From Thermomicrobiales bacterium (GTDB lineage: Bacteria > Chloroflexota > Limnocylindria > Limnocylindrales > CSP1-4), in assembly GCA_004525275.1 (NCBI GenBank), contig SPCO01000014.1, positions 1 to 13,604 of the forward strand: a DNA stretch of 13,604 bases. The letters run 5' to 3'. Positions 7,052 through 12,755 of the stretch are shown one piece after another; position 1 is the stretch's first letter, and each line of letters starts with the position of its first letter. The notes below the pieces were generated by a model. It ran no database searches. It was not told the origin of the DNA and was given only the letters and a program-made list of their open reading frames with translations. The translations under genes were made by a program, and so were the position numbers.

Positions 7052-7073
7052 CTTATCGGCGGCTTATCGGCGT
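7052..7073. repeat. Two adjacent 11-bp direct repeats CTTATCGGCGG/T
   Basis: CTTATCGGCGG (7052-7062) is followed at once by CTTATCGGCGT (7063-7073), identical in 10 of 11 positions and spaced by about one helical turn. They lie between the divergent minus-strand operon and the B12 locus, directly upstream of the extended -10 at 7075-7083, where an operator or activator site would be expected. Confidence 0.6.
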
Positions 7074-7074
7074 G

Positions 7075-7083
7075 TGCTACGCT
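7075..7083 (+). promoter_or_regulatory. Extended -10 promoter TGCTACGCT for the B12 riboswitch transcript
   Basis: TG-C-TACGCT is an extended -10 (TGnTANNNT). A start about 7 nt downstream would begin the RNA near 7090, at the edge of the riboswitch. The region where a -35 would sit (about 7055-7060) lies in the first 11-bp repeat and is not consensus, as is common for extended -10 promoters. Confidence 0.5.
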
Positions 7084-7084
7084 C

Positions 7085-7244
7085 GTGACCGACAGATTTT
7101 TGTCACGCCGCGTGGTCGCGAAGCCGGTGAGATCCCGGCACAGTCCCGCTACGGTGAGCGCTTTCCTTCAGGCGAGCGCGAGTCCGGTCGCCGACCCCAC
7201 GGTGCATGCTCGAACCTTCGAGAGAAAGGTAGGCAGGACCCGTG
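7085..7244 (+). ncRNA. Cobalamin (B12) riboswitch aptamer
   Basis: The conserved core is plain: GAAGCCGGTGAGATCCCGGC followed by ACAGTCCCGCTACGGTGA at about 7120-7157, then GCGAGTCCGGTCGCCGACC (about 7178-7196), which fits the B12-box pattern AGYC-GG-CC-CC in degenerate form. Helix GCCGG (7123-7127)/CCGGC (7135-7139) is the P3-type stem, and GTGAC (7085-7089) pairs with GTCAC (7102-7106) at the 5' side. At the 3' side CACGG (7198-7202) pairs with CCGTG (7240-7244) and encloses a hairpin, ACCTT (7214-7218)/AAGGT (7226-7230), placed like the arm whose loop kisses the core. The riboswitch sits directly before a B12 importer, the classic target. Outer boundaries are approximate. Confidence 0.93.
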
Positions 7245-7258
7245 CGCTCTCCCGGCTA

Positions 7259-7335
7259 GACCCCTCCGTCGGATCCGAACCGATCGAGGGGTCGACTGAT
7301 TCGCGAACCCCTCCGAACCCGTCACCCGTCGGAGG
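7259..7335 (+). promoter_or_regulatory. Riboswitch expression platform hiding the btuF-like ribosome binding site
   Basis: Hairpin A is GACCCCTC (7259-7266)/GAGGGGTC (7286-7293), with palindrome TCGGATCCGA in its loop. Hairpin B is CCTCCGA (7310-7316)/TCGGAGG (7329-7335), a 7-bp stem that buries GGAGG, the Shine-Dalgarno site 6 bp before TTG 7342. A second CCTCCG copy at 7263-7268 lies inside hairpin A and could also pair with CGGAGG. No T-run follows either stem, so control of translation start fits better than termination. The pairing is read by eye; the switching model is inference. Confidence 0.6.
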
Positions 7336-7341
7336 TCCCTG

Positions 7342-8379
7342 TTGCCATCCCTGTCCAGAACCCTGGCCTTCCCGCTCTCATTCGTCCTGGCCATCGGCGC
7401 CTGTTCCAGTTCGGGCGCAGCGTCGGTCGCGCCGACTTCATCGACGGTCGCGGTCGCGAGTCCCAGTGCGGCGCTCGCTCCGAACCCGACCCCGCCACTG
7501 ACCCCAGTCCCAGCACCTGCCTTCCCGACGACGCTGACCGACGATGAGGGGACGGCCGTCACGATCCCCGTGGCGCCCCAGCGGATCGTCTCGTTGACCC
7601 CGGCCTCCACGGAGATCTTGTTCGGCCTGGGAGCCGGCTCGCGGGTCATCGCCGGGACCGAGGCCGACGATTACCCGCCGGCGGCTGATGCGCTTCCCGA
7701 CGTCGCGACCTACGAGGCGGTCGATGTCGAGAAGATCGTGGGCATCGAGGCCGACCTTGTCATCGCCGGCGGCAACTTCTTCAACCCCCCGGAAGCGATC
7801 GCCCGATTGCGCGAACTCGGGATCCCGGTGCTCGTCCTGTACGCCCCTGACATCGCCGGCGTCCTGGCCGATGTCGAGCTCATCGGTGATGCGATCGGTC
7901 TGCCCGACGCGGCAGGTGAGATGACAGCCGCCATGCAGGCGGGCTTCGACGATGTCGCTTCGGCCACGGCCGGCCTGGACAGACCTCGGACGTTCTATGA
8001 GCTCGATGTCTCGACCGGCACGATCTACACGGTGGCCGACGAGTCGTTCAGCGCCGAGATGGTCAGTCTGGCGGGCGGCGATCCGATCACGACGGGTAGT
8101 ACGACCGACTACGCCATCCCGCTCGAGCGCCTCATCGTCGCGGACCCGGAACTGATCCTGCTCGGCGACGCGGCATACCAGGTGACCGCAGCCCAGGTGA
8201 AGGACCGGACCGGCTGGGACGTCATGACGGCCGTCAGGAACGATGCGATCCGGCCGGTCAACGACATCATCATCACGCGCCCGGGGCCGCGGCTTGTCGA
8301 GGGGTTGCGCGAATTGGCCCTGGCCATCCATCCGGACCTCGTCTTGCCGTCGGCCGCGCCGATCCCGCCGCTGCCCTGA
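7342..8379 (+). CDS. btuF: Vitamin B12-binding lipoprotein of ABC importer
   Basis: The substrate-binding lipoprotein that captures cobalamin outside the membrane and delivers it to the permease. In the 345 residues, the signal peptide ends in lipobox IGAC with Cys21 lipidated, followed by a Ser/Ala/Pro/Thr-rich linker to about residue 65. The PF01497-type domain begins PQRIVSLTPASTEILFGLGAG; DDYPPAADALPDV aligns with the SDYPP segment of E. coli BtuF, and VEKIVGIEADLVIAGGN with its LERIVALKPDLVIAWRGGN. The start is TTG 7342, with GGAGG at 7331-7335 and 6 bp spacing; no later start preserves the signal peptide. The family also includes siderophore and heme binders, but the cobalamin riboswitch directly upstream makes B12 the likely ligand. 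The permease gene follows 8 bp after the stop. Confidence 0.92.
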   Translation: MPSLSRTLAFPLSFVLAIGACSSSGAASVAPTSSTVAVASPSAALAPNPTPPLTPVPAPAFPTTLTDDEGTAVTIPVAPQRIVSLTPASTEILFGLGAGSRVIAGTEADDYPPAADALPDVATYEAVDVEKIVGIEADLVIAGGNFFNPPEAIARLRELGIPVLVLYAPDIAGVLADVELIGDAIGLPDAAGEMTAAMQAGFDDVASATAGLDRPRTFYELDVSTGTIYTVADESFSAEMVSLAGGDPITTGSTTDYAIPLERLIVADPELILLGDAAYQVTAAQVKDRTGWDVMTAVRNDAIRPVNDIIITRPGPRLVEGLRELALAIHPDLVLPSAAPIPPLP

Positions 8380-8387
8380 CTGCGGCA

Positions 8388-9470
8388 ATGACGACGCACC
8401 GCGAGACGCTGAGGACCGCTCGACCAAGGGTCGGGTGGTTCGGCGGCGTCCGGGACCGACCGATCCTGTTGGGCGGCCTGGGACTCGTCGCGCTGCTCGT
8501 CGCCCTCGTGATGGGCGTCGGTGTCGGGTCCGTCGCCATCGACCCCGCCGACACCATCGCGATCCTCGGCCACCGATTCCTCGGGCTCGATATCCCACAG
8601 ACCTGGTCGCCCGCGACCGAGACGATCGTCGTCGAGCTGCGAATGCCGCGCATCCTGACCGCGATGCTGGTCGGTTCCGCCCTGGCCGTCGCGGGGGCTA
8701 CCTTCCAGGGACTGCTTCGCAACCCGCTGGCCGACCCGTACGTTCTCGGGACCGCCTCCGGAGCGGCCCTCGGCGCTGCCATCGCAGTGCTCATCCCGGT
8801 CCGGCTCGTCATCTTCCAATTCGGGCTGATCCAGGGCCTCGCGTTCATCGGGGCGCTCGCCGCCATCACGGTCGTCTACAAGTTGTCGCGGAACAGCGGA
8901 CTCGCGCCACTGACGAGCCTGTTGCTGACCGGCTACGCGGTGGGCTCGCTGCTGGCGGCTGGTCTGGCCATGGCGATGTATCTGTCGGGCGCGGCGCTGC
9001 GCCAGATCTTCACATACCTGCTGGGCAGTTTCGACGCGGCGACCTGGTCCCGATTCCTGGCCACGCTGCCGATCATCCTGCTCGCCAGCGTTGCCATCTT
9101 GTTGCGGGCCCGCTCGCTCAATGGCTTGCTGTTGGGAGAGCAGGCCGCCGCCCATCTCGGGATCGACGTCAAACGTGAGCGTCGGATCCTCCTGGCACTG
9201 GCTTCGCTGGTGACCGCCGCGGCGGTCGCGATCAGTGGGCTCATCGGCTTCGTCGGGCTGGTCGTACCGCATGTCGTGCGCCTGCTCGTTGGACCATCCG
9301 CGCGGCTCGTTCTGCCCCTTTCGATGATCGGTGGGGCGGCGTTGCTGGCCTACGCGGACATCATCGCGAGACTCGCCGGCGGGATCCCGGTCGGTGTCGT
9401 GACGGCCATCCTCGGGGCGCCATTCTTCCTGTTCATCCTGCGTCGGGCCCGAACGGGGTACGAGGTATGA
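8388..9470 (+). CDS. btuC: B12 ABC importer permease, FecCD/BtuC family
   Basis: The membrane subunit that forms the B12 channel as a homodimer. It is 360 residues, somewhat longer than typical family members because of a polar N-terminal tail of about 25 residues before the first membrane helix (ILLGGLGLVALLVALVMGVGVG). Family blocks are clear: GATFQGLLRNPLADPYVLG (from about residue 103), LLGEQAAAHLGID with the coupling region to the ATPase, GLIGFVGLVVPHVVRLLVG, and the C-terminal DIIARLAGGIPVGVVTAILG. Hydrophobic segments fit the family's ten helices. ATG 8388 has no good Shine-Dalgarno site and lies 8 bp after the binding-protein stop, which suggests coupled translation. Its stop overlaps the ATPase start as ATGA. 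B12 specificity is inferred from the riboswitch. Confidence 0.92.
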   Translation: MTTHRETLRTARPRVGWFGGVRDRPILLGGLGLVALLVALVMGVGVGSVAIDPADTIAILGHRFLGLDIPQTWSPATETIVVELRMPRILTAMLVGSALAVAGATFQGLLRNPLADPYVLGTASGAALGAAIAVLIPVRLVIFQFGLIQGLAFIGALAAITVVYKLSRNSGLAPLTSLLLTGYAVGSLLAAGLAMAMYLSGAALRQIFTYLLGSFDAATWSRFLATLPIILLASVAILLRARSLNGLLLGEQAAAHLGIDVKRERRILLALASLVTAAAVAISGLIGFVGLVVPHVVRLLVGPSARLVLPLSMIGGAALLAYADIIARLAGGIPVGVVTAILGAPFFLFILRRARTGYEV

Positions 9471-10231
9471 GTCGAGCCATGCTGGAGCTCGACGACGTGA
9501 CCGTCGCCTACCACGAGCGGCGGGTCCTGATCGATGTCTCGGTGTCGGTCGCGGCCGGCGAGCGGATCGCCCTCATCGGCCCGAATGGTGCCGGCAAGTC
9601 CACCCTGCTCGCTGCCGCGAGCGGACTGCTCAGACCGCTCAAGGGCGAGGTACGCCTCGCCGGCGATCCGGTCCGGGAGCTCGACCGTCTCGACATCGCG
9701 CGCCGGATGGCCGTGGTCCCCGGGGAAGCGAACCTGCCCTTTGCCACCCGCGTGGAGGATGTCGTCGCGCTGGGGCGGTTGCCGCATGAAGACCCCTTCC
9801 GGGGGGCCCGGCCAGCCGATCGGGCAGCCACGGCGGCGGCGATCGAGCGGGTCGGCGTCGGCCACCTGCTCGGTCGGGATGCCCGGGAACTCTCTCTCGG
9901 GGAGCGACAGCTCGTGCTCATCGCCCTCGCCGTCGCCCAGGCGGCGCCGGTCCTGGTCCTCGACGAACCGACCGTCCACCTCGACCTCCGCCACCAGGTC
10001 GGGGCGATGGAACTCCTGGTCGATCTCAACGAGCGGGACGGCACGACGATCATCGCCGTGCTGCACGATCTCGCGCTCGCCGCACACTTCTTCCCGAGAC
10101 TCATCATGCTCGATGGTGGCCGGATCGTGGCCGACGGGCTCCCGGTCGATGTCCTCTCGCCGGCCCGGATCCTTGACGTCTTTGGCGTGGACCCGACCTT
10201 CGTCAGGTTGCCGGTATCCCCGATCGGTTGA
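9467..10231 (+). CDS. btuD: B12 ABC importer ATPase
   Basis: The nucleotide-binding subunit that powers the importer; 254 residues with one ABC domain. Walker A is GPNGAGKST (38-46), signature LSLGER (142-147, for LSGGQ), Walker B VLVLDEP (162-168) with catalytic E167, D-loop HLDL, and switch His200 in VLHDLALA. The Q-loop is odd: where the family has VPQ, this protein has VVPGEANLPF, with Gly86 in place of Gln. The rest of the segment (RVEDVVALGRLPHEDP) fits FecE/BtuD ATPases. The start overlaps the permease stop by 4 bp (ATGA), so translation is coupled. The alternative is heme or siderophore transport, which the riboswitch argues against. Confidence 0.9.
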   Translation: MSRAMLELDDVTVAYHERRVLIDVSVSVAAGERIALIGPNGAGKSTLLAAASGLLRPLKGEVRLAGDPVRELDRLDIARRMAVVPGEANLPFATRVEDVVALGRLPHEDPFRGARPADRAATAAAIERVGVGHLLGRDARELSLGERQLVLIALAVAQAAPVLVLDEPTVHLDLRHQVGAMELLVDLNERDGTTIIAVLHDLALAAHFFPRLIMLDGGRIVADGLPVDVLSPARILDVFGVDPTFVRLPVSPIG

Positions 10232-10255
10232 CCTGCGGTCAGGCATGATGGCCGG

Positions 10256-11380
10256 GTGCGCATCGCCGATTTCGCTCTCGAGCGCTACTTCGCCCATTGG
10301 GAATTCGCCGTCAAGCATCTGCTTTGCGCGTCGGACGTCGAGCCCTATCCGATGGCGGGACTCCTTGAGCTGGCCGATGCTGAAACGAGGGCCCTTTGGG
10401 ACGACCTTCGCCTTGGGTATACGGAGTCGACCGGCCACCCGCTGCTCCGGCGTGAGATCGCCGGGCTGTACACGACCGTTGAATCCGACGACGTCCTGAC
10501 CTTCGCCGGAGCCGAGGAAGCCGTCTTCTGCCTCATGAACGTGCTGCTCGGGCCGGGCGACCACGCGATCGTGACCTGGCCCGGATACCAGAGTCTCTAC
10601 GAGGTCGCTCGCGCTGTCGGTGCGGACGTCACGCTGCATGAACTGCGCGAAGCCAACGCCTGGGACCTCGACCTCGACCTCCTCCGTCGACAGGTCACAC
10701 CTGCGACCCGACTCATCGTGGTCAATCTCCCGCACAACCCGACCGGCATGCTCCCCGACCGGGCGGCGTATGCCGAGCTCGTCGCGCTCGCCGACGAGGC
10801 GGGGGTCTACCTTCTCGTCGATGAGGTGTATCGCGGGCTCGAGTTCGACGAAGCGGATCGGATCCCGGCCGGCGCGGACGCTCTCCCGAGAGGGCTGTCG
10901 CTCGGGGTCATGTCCAAGGCCTATGCGATGGCCGGCCTGCGGATCGGCTGGCTGGCGACGAACGACCGGGATCTGCTGGCCCGGATCGCGGCATTCAAGG
11001 ACTACACCACGATCTGCTCGTCGGGCCCCTCGGAGATCCTGGCGATCATCGCGCTACGCGCCCGCGTGACCGTGCTGGCGCGCTCGCGCGGGATCGTCGG
11101 CGCGAACATGGACTTGCTTGATGCCTTCTTCGAGGATTGGGCGGACCGCTTCGAGTGGGTACGGCCGCGGGCCGGCTCGATCGGCTACCCGCGCCTCACG
11201 GCCCCCGGTGTCCGGATCGACGACTGGGCGGCCGATCTCGTCGAGGCCGAAGGGGTGCTGCTGCTGCCCGGCTCGCAACTCGGCCATCCCGGCAACCGTT
11301 TTCGCATCGGCTTCGGTCGGGCAGACCTACCGGAAGCGCTGGCACGACTGGAGTCATTCGCCGGGAAGACCCTGCGCTGA
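10256..11380 (+). CDS. PLP-dependent aminotransferase class I/II, fold type I
   Basis: A 374-residue PLP enzyme. Visible sites are NLPHNPTG with N161, the PLP-nitrogen-binding Asp in DEVYRGLEF (D189), the Schiff-base Lys in SKAYAMAGLRIGW (K221), and the C-terminal Arg in FRIGFGR that normally binds the substrate carboxylate. Substrate is unknown. The N-terminal SDVEPYPMAGLLELAD resembles aminotransferases grouped with capreomycidine synthase-like enzymes. L-threonine phosphate decarboxylase (CobD), a fold-type I relative used in B12 synthesis, is tempting given the location 24 bp after the B12 ATPase gene, but I see no specific support. GTG 10256 fits the domain start (MRIADF). There is no Shine-Dalgarno site; CATGAT at 10244-10249 could be a -10 for a leaderless transcript, or the gene may ride on the importer mRNA. 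Confidence 0.85.
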   Translation: MRIADFALERYFAHWEFAVKHLLCASDVEPYPMAGLLELADAETRALWDDLRLGYTESTGHPLLRREIAGLYTTVESDDVLTFAGAEEAVFCLMNVLLGPGDHAIVTWPGYQSLYEVARAVGADVTLHELREANAWDLDLDLLRRQVTPATRLIVVNLPHNPTGMLPDRAAYAELVALADEAGVYLLVDEVYRGLEFDEADRIPAGADALPRGLSLGVMSKAYAMAGLRIGWLATNDRDLLARIAAFKDYTTICSSGPSEILAIIALRARVTVLARSRGIVGANMDLLDAFFEDWADRFEWVRPRAGSIGYPRLTAPGVRIDDWAADLVEAEGVLLLPGSQLGHPGNRFRIGFGRADLPEALARLESFAGKTLR

Positions 11381-11417
11381 TGCTGCCGGGTCTGCGCTGC
11401 AGCCGCCCCGACGGGCC

Positions 11418-12608
11418 CTAGCCTCGCTTTCGAGGCAGGTCGAGGAACGGCAGCTCGACGACGGTCGCGGCGACGCGCCCGCGGCGCCCTTCGACCGTCC
11501 ATTCCAGCGCGAGCCTGGTGCCCACTGGTTCGTATTCCGCCGGCACGGACCCGAGCGCGATGGCTTGCTTGAGGATCGGGCTCCAACCATGACTCGTGGC
11601 GCGGCCGACCTGGCGCCCGCCCGCGAAGACGGGGACCGGGGCGCGGTCCACGATCGGGCTGATCGCCGGCGGCAGGCCCTGCGCGTCGTACAACCCCTCG
11701 ATGTCGTACCAATCGAGTTGCAGGCCGACCAGCCGCCGCTTCGGTCCGCCGGCCTTCGCTTCGCGTTCGAGTGCCAGGCGCCCGACGAAATCACCCTTGT
11801 CGAAGGAGACCAGTCGGCCGAGGCCGATCTCGGCAGGTGAGTAATGCTGGTCCGGGTTCATCGCATGACGGGCCGACGTGTAGTCGACCTCGAGCAGGAT
11901 CAGCCCGGCCTCCAGCCTGACCACGTCGAGGGCAAGCATCCCGGCGGGCCGGATGCCGTACGCGCGGCCGACCTTCATCAGCGCGTCCCAGACTGCGACG
12001 GCACCCTTGATCGGGATCCATAGCTCGAACCCAAGGTCGCCCGTATAACCGGTCCGCGAAACGTCGATCGCAACCCTGCCGACCTTTGACGGCCGCCGAC
12101 GGAAGTAGCCCAGGTCGGCGAACGACTCCCCGGTCGCGGCCTCGAGGACGTCGCGTGAGAGGGGTCCCTGGAGCGCGAGTGCGGCGGTCGCCTCGGTTTC
12201 CTCGACGATCGCGACATCGAGACCCGCGCTGTTCTGGCGCAGCCAACGGAGCTGTGGATCGGCCGCCGTCCAGCGATACAACTGGTCATCGAGGCGATGG
12301 ACGGTGCCGTCGTCGACGACCTTGCCATTCTCGTCGCACCACGGCGTGTAGACAACGCTCCCGACGGCGATCCTCGTCGCATCCCGGGTGATGACCCGGT
12401 CGACGAGACGGAGCGCGTCCGGACCCGAGACCAGGTATTTGAAGAGGGGCGACACGTCAAAGACCGCGGCCGCCTCGCGGATCGCGTTGTACTCGATGTC
12501 GTGCGCATCGGCGTAGACGCTCGACGCAAAGTAGCCAGACCACTCGCGCCACTGCATCTTCCGATTCAGCGCTGAAGTCCGCCGATGGAATGCGGTTCCG
12601 ACGCTCAC
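11418..12608 (-). CDS. GcvT-like folate-dependent aminomethyltransferase/demethylase
   Basis: A 396-residue protein of the glycine cleavage T-protein fold, which moves one-carbon units from a substrate to tetrahydrofolate. The N-terminal folate-binding domain shows EYNAIREAAAVFDVSPLFKY, VSGPDALRLVDRVI, VVYTPWCDENGKVVDDGTV, ALQGPLSRDVLEAATG and TGYTGDLGFELWIP. The RLEAGLIL block, SPAEIGLGRLVSFDKGDFVGR and a C-terminal barrel follow. It is not obviously the glycine cleavage enzyme, as no gcvH or gcvP is nearby. Relatives include DMSP demethylase and sarcosine or dimethylglycine dehydrogenase domains. I chose GTG 12608 (MSVGTAFHRRTSALN), with GGAGG at 12620-12624 and 11-bp spacing. The in-frame ATG at 12638 adds ten residues, has no Shine-Dalgarno site and lies almost on the predicted transcript start. 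It is divergent from an FAD oxidoreductase. Confidence 0.85.
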   Translation of the reverse strand: MSVGTAFHRRTSALNRKMQWREWSGYFASSVYADAHDIEYNAIREAAAVFDVSPLFKYLVSGPDALRLVDRVITRDATRIAVGSVVYTPWCDENGKVVDDGTVHRLDDQLYRWTAADPQLRWLRQNSAGLDVAIVEETEATAALALQGPLSRDVLEAATGESFADLGYFRRRPSKVGRVAIDVSRTGYTGDLGFELWIPIKGAVAVWDALMKVGRAYGIRPAGMLALDVVRLEAGLILLEVDYTSARHAMNPDQHYSPAEIGLGRLVSFDKGDFVGRLALEREAKAGGPKRRLVGLQLDWYDIEGLYDAQGLPPAISPIVDRAPVPVFAGGRQVGRATSHGWSPILKQAIALGSVPAEYEPVGTRLALEWTVEGRRGRVAATVVELPFLDLPRKRG

Positions 12609-12641
12609 GTGCCGGTTGTCCTCCAAAAGGGTCGTCATGTC

Positions 12642-12647
12642 AGTATG
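12642..12647 (-). promoter_or_regulatory. Possible -10 element CATACT for the GcvT-like gene
   Basis: On the minus strand CATACT is one change from TATACT and lies 3 bp before ATG 12638. A start about 7 nt downstream would give a leader of roughly 28 nt to GTG 12608, containing GGAGG at 12620-12624. No clear -35 is seen. It overlaps the first TATGCAG repeat. Confidence 0.35.
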
Positions 12648-12728
12648 CAGGATTCGTATGCAGACCGGATGCCGCTCGCACCGCCACCCGGCGGCGCGGT
12701 CCGCTAGAATTGCATCGAACATATGCAG
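12644..12728. repeat. Three copies of TATGCAG in the divergent promoter region
   Basis: TATGCAG is at 12644-12650, 12657-12663 and 12722-12728, all in the same orientation. The first two, preceded by G, are 13 bp apart; the third is 65 bp beyond the second. They flank the two predicted -10 elements, as sites for a regulator of both genes might. The remainder of the 147-bp gap is GC-rich with no other recognisable signal. Confidence 0.5.
12705..12710 (+). promoter_or_regulatory. -10 element TAGAAT for the FAD oxidoreductase
   Basis: CGCTAGAAT contains a good -10 hexamer. A transcript starting about 12717 would have a 39-nt leader with GGAGGG at 12742-12747, 8 bp before TTG 12756. No -35 consensus is seen 16-18 bp upstream, where the DNA is very GC-rich. 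Confidence 0.45.
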
Positions 12729-12755
12729 CTTGGATAGTCGCGGAGGGCCGTTCCC

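Noticed and set aside
7259..7293. Hairpin GACCCCTC/GAGGGGTC as an intrinsic terminator of the riboswitch.
   Set aside because: No T-tract follows; it fits better as part of a switch acting on the ribosome binding site, and is reported there.
7438..8598. A 386-residue minus-strand frame opposite the B12-binding protein gene.
   Set aside because: Arg/Asp/Gly-rich shadow of a clear btuF-like gene with a signal peptide and conserved blocks on the plus strand.
10229..10241. Small hairpin TGACC-TGC-GGTCA at the end of the ATPase gene as a terminator.
   Set aside because: Only 5 bp with a 3-nt loop, overlapping the stop codon, and no T-run; too weak to separate the PLP-enzyme gene from the operon.
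9350..10735. A 461-residue minus-strand frame opposite the B12 ATPase gene.
   Set aside because: It mirrors permease, ATPase and PLP-enzyme coding sequence, its Glu/Arg/Asp/Gly-rich product has no domain, and it has no independent start signal. It is a GC-rich antisense shadow.
11381..11417. Search for a terminator between the convergent PLP-enzyme and GcvT-like genes.
   Set aside because: Only a 4-bp stem (GCCC-CGAC-GGGC) was found in the 37-bp gap; not supportable.
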